The notes beneath the pieces were generated by a model, which saw only the letters and a list, made by a program, of their open reading frames with translations, made no database searches and had not been told where the DNA came from. A stretch of 64,000 bases of DNA from Chitinophaga eiseniae (GTDB lineage: Bacteria > Bacteroidota > Bacteroidia > Chitinophagales > Chitinophagaceae), in the NCBI RefSeq assembly GCF_900167135.1, contig NZ_FUWZ01000004.1:496001-560000 (forward strand), read 5' to 3'. This document shows positions 8,362 to 17,100 of the stretch, one piece after another. The position numbers and the translations under genes are program-made. Position 1 is the stretch's first letter. Each line of letters starts with the position of its first letter.

Positions 8362-9183
8362 ATGAAAAACGCTGTATTACTCGTGAGCGGGATCTGTTTA
8401 ATGGGATGTGGTACTTCCATGAAATTGGCGGTGCCGGACAAGTTTAAGGAGCAGGCCACCATGCAGCATGTAGAGGGGGCCAGGGGCAACAGGATGTCGT
8501 TTGCCAATTTCACCACCTCTAAAATAAAGCGAGGCGTACATGTCAGTTATCCCGGATGGGGGCGCCCGTTTATCTGGGAGAACCTGTTGCTGAACCAGGC
8601 AGGTATTTCCAAGTCCGAAACGGTGGAAAATGAAAAGGCGAAGTTCCGTTATGCCATCACGGACGGGCGTAACACGGTGCAGGTTTTTGCCCATGAAAGG
8701 CAGATGACCAGGAAACATGATTATGAAGCCACGGAGCACTGGGGTATATTGGGGGGCTTTGAAGTGCTGCAGGAGCATCGATATATTTTCTCTGCGCTGA
8801 TCAGTGTGGACACCACGCAGGACAGCAAAAACTGGGAGCTGGTGATGACCAACCTGTACGACCGGGAGGCGACGAACGACAAGAACCCGTTTGCTTTTAT
8901 CAAACAGGAAGATGAAGGGATGGCCACCAACGGTATTGACACGATCCATATAAAACCGCTGAGCATCAAAAAAACGGAGCTGTCAAATGGTAAAACGGGG
9001 CAGTTTCCTTTTAAAATGATGTCGGGCTATGAGTTAAGCACTGCCGACGGAGTGATCGCCATCATTGATCTGATTGACCGGAATATCTGGTTTTATAATG
9101 AGTTGTCTCCCGCGGAGAAGTTGAACGTGAGTGCCATCACTACCGCGCTTTTCGCGCGGAAAGTGCACGACACCAAATGGTAG
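8362..9183 (+). CDS. Lipoprotein of unknown function
   Basis: A 273-residue protein with a short lipoprotein signal (MKNAVLLVSGICLMGCGTS; acylated cysteine about residue 16). The rest has no motif I recognise. It is mixed alpha/beta with many aromatic and charged residues (GWGRPFIWENLLLNQAG, then a stretch of acidic and basic residues and YIFSALISVDTTQDSKNWEL). Near the C-terminus YELSTADGVIAIIDLIDRNI resembles the last part of lipoproteins that report on a cell-envelope state, but this is only an impression. The sigma-factor frame begins inside its 3' end, so the two genes are probably translated in sequence, and the lipoprotein may be part of that sigma/anti-sigma unit. Confidence 0.8.
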   Translation: MKNAVLLVSGICLMGCGTSMKLAVPDKFKEQATMQHVEGARGNRMSFANFTTSKIKRGVHVSYPGWGRPFIWENLLLNQAGISKSETVENEKAKFRYAITDGRNTVQVFAHERQMTRKHDYEATEHWGILGGFEVLQEHRYIFSALISVDTTQDSKNWELVMTNLYDREATNDKNPFAFIKQEDEGMATNGIDTIHIKPLSIKKTELSNGKTGQFPFKMMSGYELSTADGVIAIIDLIDRNIWFYNELSPAEKLNVSAITTALFARKVHDTKW

Positions 9184-9751
9184 CAGACAGTATAGTACTA
9201 AACGGTTTTACAGACAACTGGAACAGGATTTAAATATTATTATCGCGGAGTGCCGCCTTGGTAACAGGAAAGCGCAGGAGCAGCTGTACAGGCAGCTCTA
9301 TGGCTTTGCGATGGCTATTGCCATGCGTTATGCCAATGATGAGCACGAAGCGGGCGATATCCTGTGCCATGCCTTTGTGAAGATGTTCCGCAGCCTGCAC
9401 ACGTTTGATGATACCAAGGGGAACTTCCACGGGTGGCTGAAAAAGATTGTTATTAACGAAGCGCTGGATGTGATCAAACAGCGGAGCCGCTTTTCCAGCC
9501 TGGAGCTGGAGGCGGTAGAAGAACCGGCCGTCAACAACAGCGTGATAGAAAAGACGGATGCAGCCGCCATTTTGCAGCTGGTCCGGAAATTACCGCCTGC
9601 CACGCATGCGGTCTTTGTGTTGTATGCCATTGATGGTTATACTCACCGGGAAATTGCCACGCAATTGAACATCAGTGAGGGGACCAGTAAATGGCATCTG
9701 AGTGAAGCAAGGAAAATTCTTCAGCAAAAAGTAACGGCAAACAAGCCTTAG
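9131..9751 (+). CDS. ECF RNA polymerase sigma factor, start uncertain
   Basis: A sigma-70 family protein of up to 206 residues. Region 2 reads RKAQEQLYRQLYGFAMAIAM then AGDILCHAFVKMFRSLHTFD, and region 4 ends with YTHREIATQLNISEGTSKWH, the helix-turn-helix. The start is odd: the only usable upstream start is GTG 9131, which overlaps the lipoprotein gene by 53 nt, while the conserved part begins about residue 33 (LEQDLNIIIAECRLGN). No ATG, GTG or TTG lies between, and the next in-frame ATG falls inside region 2. Either the overlap start is real or a rare start codon just after 9183 is used. The following gene overlaps by one base and looks like its anti-sigma partner. Confidence 0.88.
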   Translation: MPSLPRFSRGKCTTPNGSRQYSTKRFYRQLEQDLNIIIAECRLGNRKAQEQLYRQLYGFAMAIAMRYANDEHEAGDILCHAFVKMFRSLHTFDDTKGNFHGWLKKIVINEALDVIKQRSRFSSLELEAVEEPAVNNSVIEKTDAAAILQLVRKLPPATHAVFVLYAIDGYTHREIATQLNISEGTSKWHLSEARKILQQKVTANKP

Positions 9752-10398
9752 TGAATACAACCACTCCATACGAACAATTAATAGCAGCAAAGCTGGACGA
9801 GGTGCCCGTTCCCGATATGGCGGACAGCATCTGGGCGAGCATTGCGCTGCAGTTGGACGCGGTTGCAGACACGCCGGATGACCAATCATCAGATGATACC
9901 CAAACCCATAACGATCAACCTGCCAATAATACCTCAAGCACCATTGCTGCGAAAAAAAGCATCGTCAGATACCTCAGTAGAGGCTGGTACGGCTTTGCAG
10001 GCGCAGCAGCGGCAGCCACCACGCTGTGGTGGTACACCAGCCGTCAGCCACCTGTGCCGGAAAAAACAGCGCCGGTAAAAGAACAGCCGGAAACACATGC
10101 TCCTGCGCCGCCTGACAGCAGCGCCGTCGCGTCTCCCGTAAAAGAGAAACCGGTCCCGGTATATAAAAAGAAAGACAGTATCTCCCGGATAGAAGCACTG
10201 CCGCCGGTCGATTCAGCTACAAGACAAGTATTGCCGCCACCCCTGGATTCACCGGCGGTCGTACATCCGTCGTTCATTCCGCCTGCGCCGGACTCCGTTT
10301 CAGCGCCTCCGATGAAGAAACCACGGGGGGTAAAAGGAATTACGGAAGATGACTACCGGATATCGGTACAGAAAGATTCTTCCGCGAAAAAATACTGA
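9751..10398 (+). CDS. Single-pass membrane protein, probable anti-sigma partner
   Basis: A 215-residue protein starting with GTG, whose first base is the last base of the sigma stop codon (translational coupling). The N-terminal 65 residues are acidic and cytoplasmic in character (YEQLIAAKLDEVPVPDMADS). A membrane segment follows near residues 78-96 (GFAGAAAAATTLWWY). The remaining 115 residues are a proline-, serine- and lysine-rich periplasmic stalk without a folded domain. Architecture and position fit the small anti-sigma factors that follow ECF genes in Bacteroidota, but no zinc anti-sigma motif or FecR domain is seen, so the role is inferred from context. Confidence 0.8.
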   Translation: MNTTTPYEQLIAAKLDEVPVPDMADSIWASIALQLDAVADTPDDQSSDDTQTHNDQPANNTSSTIAAKKSIVRYLSRGWYGFAGAAAAATTLWWYTSRQPPVPEKTAPVKEQPETHAPAPPDSSAVASPVKEKPVPVYKKKDSISRIEALPPVDSATRQVLPPPLDSPAVVHPSFIPPAPDSVSAPPMKKPRGVKGITEDDYRISVQKDSSAKKY

Positions 10399-10458
10399 CA
10401 GGAAAATTTCGCTAATTTAATATTATATCTTCTGCGGACGGACCTGGCATCGAAGCAG

Positions 10459-10490
10459 TTTGTGAGATAACGCGGAATATCGTTATTTTG
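10459..10490 (+). promoter_or_regulatory. Candidate promoter of the HxlR regulator
   Basis: TTTG (10459-10462), 20-nt spacer, then TTATTTTG (10483-10490), one mismatch from TAnnTTTG. It ends 22 bp before the start codon. Confidence 0.45.
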
Positions 10491-10512
10491 TCGTTACGGA
10501 AAAACCTATAAC

Positions 10513-10875
10513 ATGTTTACATATGAACGTAAGACGCCGGTGGACCTGGACTGTGGCATCACCGTATATATGCAGGTGTTGGGCGCAAAGTGGAAACCCT
10601 GCCTCGTCGATATGATTAACAAGGGTTATCAGCGGCCCAGCGAAATGCACCGCCTGATCCCGGAAGCTACGCCGCGTGTGCTGGACATGCAGCTGCGGGA
10701 GCTGGAGGCGATGGGCGTAGTGGTAAAAAACGCGGGTTCCGGTTTCCCGCTCAAAGCGCATTACAGCCTCACCGACCTTGGCCAGTCCCTGATCCCCCTT
10801 GTGGAAGCGATTGACAACTGGGGAAAACAGTACGGCGAAAGGGTGAAACAGGCCATCGCGGAAACTGCTGCCTGA
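10513..10875 (+). CDS. HxlR family transcriptional regulator
   Basis: A 120-residue winged-helix regulator. The family signature is clear: a cysteine near the N-terminus (LDCGITVYMQVLGAKWKP), the GAKWKP block of the first helix, MHRLIPEATPRVLDMQLREL as the recognition region, and HYSLTDLGQSLIPLVEAI in the wing and last helix. HxlR proteins act as dimers and often sense aldehydes, quinones or disulfide stress through the N-terminal cysteine. The gene lies 74 bp before a DUF2306 membrane protein on the same strand, a plausible target. Confidence 0.93.
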   Translation: MFTYERKTPVDLDCGITVYMQVLGAKWKPCLVDMINKGYQRPSEMHRLIPEATPRVLDMQLRELEAMGVVVKNAGSGFPLKAHYSLTDLGQSLIPLVEAIDNWGKQYGERVKQAIAETAA

Positions 10876-10949
10876 TACCGAATAATTTTTCGGTTATTGA
10901 TTCTTGCAGAACGGATACGGAGTTTTGTAGCCGTAAATCTGTAAGCATC

Positions 10950-11576
10950 ATGAACAAAACTCTTATCGACAGGTCTTTTACCTTAAAGGATGGTATCTAT
11001 GTACTGCTGTGGCTCGGCATTCTCTTTATTACGTGGACATTCATGCACGGCGCCGATCACTATCTGCAGCTCACCCCCGAAGCGCTGGGACGGTATTTCC
11101 CGGTGCGGTGGTTCCTGCTGATGCATATTACCTCCGGCGGCGGCGCGTTGATACTGGGACCGCTGCAGTTCTGGAAGAGACTGCAATCCAACAAACGGCT
11201 GCACCGTATCGTTGGTTACCTTTACCTGCTGGCCATCCTGGCCAGTAGCCTCTGCGCTGTAGTACTAGCGTCTACTACCGCCTATGCCGTCAATTGGGCT
11301 TATGCCTTTGCGCTGCAAATATGGGTGTCTGTCTGGATCACTACCACTGGTATCGCCTGGTGGCTGGCCGTAAAGCAAAAATTCAAACAACATAAGGACT
11401 GGATGATCAGAAGTTACCTTGTAACGCTGGCGTTCGTTGTATCGGGACTGATACTGAAAATGCCATTGATTTATAAGCTGGGAGATTTCGCTGCGATCAG
11501 TCCGTCTTTTTTCTGGCTGGGCTGGGCGCTGCCATTGTATGTCTATGAAATGGTGAAGGCTGTTCGATTAAAGTAA
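10950..11576 (+). CDS. DUF2306-type integral membrane protein
   Basis: A 208-residue inner-membrane protein with about six hydrophobic helices. Segments include GIYVLLWLGILFITW, ILGPLQFWKRL in the first loop, YLYLLAILASSLCAVVLA, WVSVWITTTGIAWWLAV, LVTLAFVVSGLILK and FFWLGWALPLYVYEM. The conserved features of the family are HITSGGGALILGPLQFW and the histidines in HRIVGYLY and HKDWMIRSY, which resemble haem- or quinone-associated histidines of cytochrome-b561-like proteins, but no function is established. It follows the HxlR gene at a distance that allows both read-through and its own promoter. Confidence 0.85.
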   Translation: MNKTLIDRSFTLKDGIYVLLWLGILFITWTFMHGADHYLQLTPEALGRYFPVRWFLLMHITSGGGALILGPLQFWKRLQSNKRLHRIVGYLYLLAILASSLCAVVLASTTAYAVNWAYAFALQIWVSVWITTTGIAWWLAVKQKFKQHKDWMIRSYLVTLAFVVSGLILKMPLIYKLGDFAAISPSFFWLGWALPLYVYEMVKAVRLK

Positions 11577-11607
11577 TACCTTTGTGCAGGTCTTATATCC
11601 TGCATAC

Positions 11608-12216
11608 ATGATCACGTTTCTCTCTAAAAAAGAACAGCAAAGGCGCTTCCTGTTGGGGTACCACCTTGCCTACGAAACTAGCTCCCGTAAAAAAGACTGG
11701 AACAACATTTTCGCTCTCTGGCAGAGTGCCGCCACCAGCGGGCATAAAAGAGCGCAGTTCTACCTGGGCACTTGTTATGATCATGGCCTGGGATGCAAGC
11801 GCAGCCTGGGCACGGCTATAGAGTGGTATTTAAAAGCCGCCCGGCAGGGACATGCGGTGGCCCAGTTTAACATCGGTTTCTGCTACCGCAACGGAGACGG
11901 CGTGGAGCAGAACTACCGGAAAGCCCTGAAATGGTTTGCCCGTGCCGCCAGCCACGGAGACATTCCTTCGCAAAGGGAAGTGGGATATAGTTACTTCTAT
12001 GGCCAGGGCATTCAGCAGGACTGGAAGAAGGCGGTGTATTGGTATAAAAAGGCTGCAGGGAAGAATGATCCCCTGGCGCTGTACAATCTCGGACTTTGCT
12101 ATAAAACAGGAGAAGGCGTCCAAAAGTCAGTGCGCTGGGCGCGGTACTATTTTCAACGGGCCGGTGCGCTGGGCCATAAAAAGGCGGCAGGGCAACTGAA
12201 GAAACTAAAAGTGTAA
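11608..12216 (+). CDS. Sel1-like repeat protein
   Basis: A 202-residue protein made almost entirely of Sel1-like (TPR-related) repeats of about 36 residues. The repeats are marked by AQFYLGTCYDHGLGCKRSLG, AQFNIGFCYRNGDGVEQNYR, SQREVGYSYFYGQGIQQDWK and ALYNLGLCYKTGEGVQKSVR; a first, weaker copy precedes them. There is no signal peptide or membrane helix, so it should be cytoplasmic. Such alpha-solenoids are protein-interaction scaffolds; the partner is unknown. I place the start at ATG 11608; a GTG at 11584 would add eight residues of poor quality. A hairpin terminator follows at 12263. Confidence 0.88.
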   Translation: MITFLSKKEQQRRFLLGYHLAYETSSRKKDWNNIFALWQSAATSGHKRAQFYLGTCYDHGLGCKRSLGTAIEWYLKAARQGHAVAQFNIGFCYRNGDGVEQNYRKALKWFARAASHGDIPSQREVGYSYFYGQGIQQDWKKAVYWYKKAAGKNDPLALYNLGLCYKTGEGVQKSVRWARYYFQRAGALGHKKAAGQLKKLKV

Positions 12217-12262
12217 CGCACTTTATTATCTGCCCGGCGGTTTCATCTATAAACAATAAAAA

Positions 12263-12298
12263 AAGCCGGTGGTATCATAACAGATATTCCACCGGCTT
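12263..12298. terminator. Terminator shared by convergent genes
   Basis: AAGCCGGTGG (12263-12272) and CCACCGGCTT (12289-12298) form a perfect 10-bp stem. Read on the minus strand it is followed by a run of seven T, so it mainly ends the 12318 gene; on the plus side the tail is AT-rich (TTATTATAT) and may end the Sel1 gene too. Confidence 0.8.
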
Positions 12299-12317
12299 AT
12301 TATATAAATTATCGCTC

Positions 12318-13094
12318 TTAAAATTTGATCAGCAATTTCTCTGCTACCAGCTGGTTGTCTTTGTAATGTTCAAAGTACCAGTCTCCGTTTTTCTTCACCA
12401 CTACGCCATGCTGCGCGCCGTTTTCTGCGATAAAGAAATCCTGTACGGACGTCTTCAGCAGGGTTAAAACGATTTTAGGCGAAGTGTCGATCAACTGGTA
12501 ACCGTTGCCGATAGCCTGTGCATAGAGCGTGCCGGCCGCGTCTTTCACTGCCGGGGTGGCAGGAACAGGCGTGGATGTTACCGGTGCAGGCGCCACGGCT
12601 GGAGGAGCTGCTACTGCAGGCGCTGCCGGCATGGTTTGCTCCACCGCCGCCCGGGTATGAGTAGTACCGTTATAGGTATACGGCTCATCTTTCAATGAAC
12701 TGAAAGCGTCTCTTAAAGCCATATTGTAAGAAGTGTTGAACTCCTTTTCACGGCTTTTGCCCTCTTTGCTTTTGAAGACGATGTTACCCTGGCAGTCTTT
12801 TAACACCAGCGTCAGGTTGGTCGCGAACAGCGCCTTACGCTGGGTTACCTCTGCCTTCAGGGCGTTGCATTTGTTGCCGGCCAGTTCCTGCGGAAGCTCA
12901 GTGTTATCGAAATAGGCAGTAAAGCCTTTTTCTTCTATCAGCATCTTGGCCAGGGTGTTGAGGCCATACTGGTTGTCTTCCCGCGAGAAATCAAACCGCT
13001 CCGGTATCAGCACATATTTGTAGTTATTGATGGTGTTCTGGGCATACCCGGACACAGAAAACATTACAAGAAATAATAAAGCGAGTCTTTTCAT
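12318..13094 (-). CDS. Secreted protein of unknown function
   Basis: A 258-residue protein with a clear type I signal peptide (MKRLALLFLVMFSVSGYAQ). An N-terminal domain of about 130 residues follows (YKYVLIPERFDFSREDNQYG, later FATNLTLVLKDCQGNIVFKS), then an alanine/proline-rich linker at residues 155-185, and a C-terminal domain with GNGYQLIDTSPKIVLTLLKT, FFIAENGAQHGVVVKKNGDW and YFEHYKDNQLVAEKLLIKF. The layout (signal, domain, linker, domain) suggests a periplasmic protein. I do not recognise the family. It is monocistronic, with a terminator right after the stop codon. Confidence 0.82.
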   Translation of the reverse strand: MKRLALLFLVMFSVSGYAQNTINNYKYVLIPERFDFSREDNQYGLNTLAKMLIEEKGFTAYFDNTELPQELAGNKCNALKAEVTQRKALFATNLTLVLKDCQGNIVFKSKEGKSREKEFNTSYNMALRDAFSSLKDEPYTYNGTTHTRAAVEQTMPAAPAVAAPPAVAPAPVTSTPVPATPAVKDAAGTLYAQAIGNGYQLIDTSPKIVLTLLKTSVQDFFIAENGAQHGVVVKKNGDWYFEHYKDNQLVAEKLLIKF

Positions 13095-13170
13095 ATCGAA
13101 TTTTGTCTGCTACTGTAGCGAATATATAAAATAACCGTTGAAAATATCTCCCGCGTGTCAGCAGACAATA

Positions 13171-13196
13171 AAAAAGGGCGCCCGGGCGCCCTTTTT
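13171..13196. terminator. Bidirectional rho-independent terminator
   Basis: A 16-bp self-complementary core, GGGCGC-CCGG-GCGCCC (13176-13191), flanked by five A and five T. It lies just after the PorP/SprF stop on the minus strand and ends the long minus-strand operon. Confidence 0.85.
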
Positions 13197-13213
13197 ACAG
13201 ATGATGATGAAGC

Positions 13214-14137
13214 TTATTTAAACAGATGGACAACGAGGTCCAGCTCAAAAGTACCGTTGGTGTAGTTGGCCAGCCCGGCTGTCTGGGAGTTGTATACCAG
13301 CTGAAGACCTGCAATGGACCGGTAATTGATACCGGCTCCCGCGCTGAAGCTCTTGCTGGAATGGTACATGCCGAATACGTTGAACAGGTTTTCCATGAAC
13401 ACAAAACTGGCGCCGGCGTCAATGATATCATCATATCCTTTCATGCCGCGCAGGCACACTTTCGGTTCTATAGACGTCAGCTGATCGCTGAGCGGGAACC
13501 GGTAGGATGCTGCTGCAAAAAACAGGTTTCTGTTGATGCCAAAGTCGGAGGACTTGTCTTTCATAAGGCTGACGAGGTTGGGCAGGGAACCCTGCAGGGT
13601 AAGTCCTTTACGGGTGAACGCCATGCCGAAATCTGCTTCGAAGTAGTTGTCCCGCCGGTTGAACGCATTGATATTCGGATCGTTCATATCTCCGTTGACC
13701 GCTTTGGTATCCAGCCGCCGGGCGATGAAAGCGCCGGAGAGGCCAAAATGGAGCGTGCTCTGTTCGTCGGCTGTGAGCGGCAGGTGATAGGCATAGGAAA
13801 AGGCGACTTTGGTGTTGTTCAGCAAACCTGCTTTGTCGTTGAAAATGTTCATACCGATGCCTACCCGGTGAAACAGCTGATAGTCTGCCGTAAGGGATTT
13901 GGCTTCGGGAGCGCCCGGCATATCCGACCAGGGGCGCTGGTAGGCAAGATATACATGCAGCCCGGTGTCTATACCGGCCATGGCCGGGTTGGCGAGGTAC
14001 GGATTCAGAAAATACTGTGCAGCCAACGGCTCGTACAATTGTGACGGGTTGCCGGCGGTCTGCGCGCCGGCGGTTTGGCTGCTGAGCACTCCTGCTGCCG
14101 GCAGCAGCAGGTAGCAGGCTATCTGTTTAATTTTCAT
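13214..14137 (-). CDS. PorP/SprF family type IX secretion outer-membrane protein
   Basis: A 307-residue beta-barrel protein of the PorP/SprF family. After a signal peptide (MKIKQIACYLLLPAAGVLSS) comes the family's hallmark N-terminus, with QYFLNPYLANPAMAGIDTG and YLAYQRPWSDMPGAP. Later strands include FHRVGIGMNIFNDKAGLLNN and YAYHLPLTADEQSTLHFGLS, and the protein ends in an aromatic-rich strand closing with HLFK. In the known system SprF/PorP partners are encoded next to very large type-IX-secreted proteins with a gliding-motility C-terminal domain and hold or export them. That is the arrangement here: its start codon lies 11 nt inside the 3' end of the 2580-residue repeat protein. A longer open frame to 14260 lacks a sensible N-terminus. 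Confidence 0.92.
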   Translation of the reverse strand: MKIKQIACYLLLPAAGVLSSQTAGAQTAGNPSQLYEPLAAQYFLNPYLANPAMAGIDTGLHVYLAYQRPWSDMPGAPEAKSLTADYQLFHRVGIGMNIFNDKAGLLNNTKVAFSYAYHLPLTADEQSTLHFGLSGAFIARRLDTKAVNGDMNDPNINAFNRRDNYFEADFGMAFTRKGLTLQGSLPNLVSLMKDKSSDFGINRNLFFAAASYRFPLSDQLTSIEPKVCLRGMKGYDDIIDAGASFVFMENLFNVFGMYHSSKSFSAGAGINYRSIAGLQLVYNSQTAGLANYTNGTFELDLVVHLFK

Positions 14138-17100
14138 GTACAATAGTGATAAAGCCTTTGAATAATGGTCTGTTTTCACCCAGATCGATGATGTAGTAGT
14201 AAGTACCCTCGGCCAGGCGCTGACCATTGACGGTACCTTTCCAGTTGTTGGTATAGCCATGCTGACGATAGATCAGCCGTCCGGTACGGTCGAAAATCTT
14301 CACTTCGTTTTGCGGGTACATGTCTATATTCTTTACCACCCACACGTCGTTGATGCCGTCGCCGTTGGGCGTCAGAATGTTGGTAGGCTCCAGCTTATAA
14401 TCTTCTTTTACGTTGATGGTAACGTCTCTGACAACGCTGCAGCCTGCTGCGTTGCTGATGGTAACCCGGTAGGTGGTGGTGGCCGTGGGCCTCGCTGCCG
14501 GCGCTGGCGCAGCAGCGTCGCTTAACCCCGCCGCCGGTTCCCAGCGGTAGCTGGTACCGCCGGAGGCCACCAGCGTCACACTTTCTCCTTTACTGATCGT
14601 GGTATTGCCATTTACCTGCAGATGGCCTGCCGGTAACGGGTTCACGGTAACGTTGGTCGCGGTGGACGTTACGCCGGTATTGCCGGGATAGATGGCTTTA
14701 ACGGTATAGCTACCGCTTTCGGAAACGGTGAGCGTGCGGCCACCGGCGCTGTTGATCCGGATATTGTTGCGGTACCATTCGTATACCGGTGCTGCGGTGG
14801 ACTGTAAGGTGACGCTGCCTCCTTCACAGAAGATGGTGCTGCCCTGGGCGGTAATCACCGGCAGCGGATAGGCGGTGACCACGATGGTCTGCATCACCGG
14901 CTCCGCTGCTTCGTAGTTGGCATTACCGGCCTGCGAAGCGGTAATGATGGCAGTACCGGCGTTGCCTACGATGCCGGTACTACCGGCAACGGCTATTGTG
15001 GATGTATTGTTGCTGGTGAAACTTACCGGCAAACCTGAGCTGGTAGTGGCCACCAGCGGAAAGTCCGCATCCCCCTGGTTTTTGTTTCCCGGTGCAGTAA
15101 AGGTAATCTGTTGCGGAGCCTTCTGAATGATGAGGGAGCCGTTGTTATAGATAAATGTATAGTCGTTACTGTTAAGTCCGCCCGGCGTGATGATATACTT
15201 ACCGGCATTCACGGCTCCCTGCGACGTACCGCTGTAAGTCAGCGTACCGGTTAACCTGCCGGCGTTATCACCGTTCACAAATCCCGTATAGTCAGCTTCG
15301 TTACCTCCGGTATAGGCGGCACCGTTATAGGTGCGGGTATCGTTTTTCGCGGTGACGGTCAGCGTTGCTTTGGCGACGTTAAAGGTACGGTTAACTGCAG
15401 CCGCTGGTTTGAACGCGCTGTTGCCTGGCTGGGAGGCGGCGATGGTCACGGTACCGGCGCCCGTCAGGGTAACGGTATTGCCATTGATCGTTGCGGGCCC
15501 GCTGACGATACGGTAGCTTACCGGCAACGTACTGCTGGCGGTAGCATTGAGTGTAAATGCGGCATTGCCATAGGTCTTGTCAGTGATCGCCGTGAAGGAG
15601 ATGGACTGATCTGCCGGACCAACGGTCAGCGTGCCACCTGTCAGCGTAAAGAGATAGTTGGCTGCGCGCATGTTGCCCGCTGTGATACTGATAGGATAGG
15701 TGCCGGCGGCGCTGGTAATGTTTGCGGTGGTGCTTAAGTCCGGCGTACCGCTTATCACACTGCGGTTTTCATTGTATACAAACCCGTTAAGGGTATATGT
15801 CAGCACAGGGTTGGCAATACCGAACGCACGTTGCTGATCATCAGCTTTTACCTGTAAGACGGCCGGCGCTACGGTGAAGCTTTGGCTTACCGGCGTAGCG
15901 GCGTTATAGTTAGCATCGCCTTTTTGTGTAGCCGTCACCGTTACCGTGCCGGCTCCGGTGATGTGCAGCATGTTGCCGCTGATGGTAGCGGAGCCGGCTG
16001 CCACCGCCAGGCTGACAGGCAGCCCTGCATCGGAGGTGACGCTGATAGCAAACGGCGCGTCGCCATAGGTTTTATTCGCCGGCGCATTAAAGTGAATGGT
16101 TTGTGCTGCTTTGGAGATGGCGAGCCGGCCGTCCACAAAACGGAAGTCGTAATGAGCGGCTGTCAGACTACCCGCAGAAACAGTAATCGGGTATACACCC
16201 GGAGCGCTCGTGGTATGGGCGGCCGTGCTGATGTCTGCATCGCCATTCAGGACACTATTGTTATCGTTGTATACAAAACCGCTGATGGTATAGGTCAATG
16301 CCGGATTTTGCCCGCCGTACGCCCTGTTTTTGCCGTCGGCGGTAACGGTCAGTATCGCTTTGTTAACGTTAAAGGCATTGACCACGCGCGTTGCCGGCGT
16401 GTAACGTGCATCACCGGTCTGGTCTGCAGCGATGCTCACGGCGCCGACGCCTGTAATGGTAACAGTGTTTCCGCTAATAGTGGCCGGTCCGCTGAGCACC
16501 GTGTACGTCACTGGTAGCTGGCTGCTACTGGTGGCGCTGAGCGTAAAGGCAGCATCGCCGTACGTCTTGTTGCCAATGGCTGGGAAGCTGATCGTCTGAC
16601 TGGCGGGCCCTACGGACAGCATACCATCTGTAAACAGGAAGGTATAGTTAGCGGCGCTGAGATTACCAGTGGTAATACGGATCGGATAAGTACCTACAGC
16701 ACTGCTGGCATCTGCCGTGGTGATGAGGGCAGGAGCGCCGGTTAGAACGCGGTTATCCTCCTGGTATACAAAACCGGTAACGGTATAAGTCAGCGGCGGA
16801 TTATTATTTCCATATGGCCGCTGCAGGTCGTCTGCTTTTATGGTGAGCGGGGCGGGCGCGATCTTAAAGCTCCTGCTGACCGCCGCTGCCGGAGTGTAAT
16901 TGCCATCGCCGCGCTGTGTAGCCGTTACTGTTACCGTACCGGCACCGGTGATGGTAATGCTATTGCCGCTGATAGTGGCCGGTCCGCCGGTTACCGCGAA
17001 CGCAACGGGTAAGCCCGCATCGGAAGTGGCCTGAAGGGTAAATGAAGGATCGCCATATACTTTGTCGGTGATGGCGTCAAAAGCAATGGACTGGCTGGCA

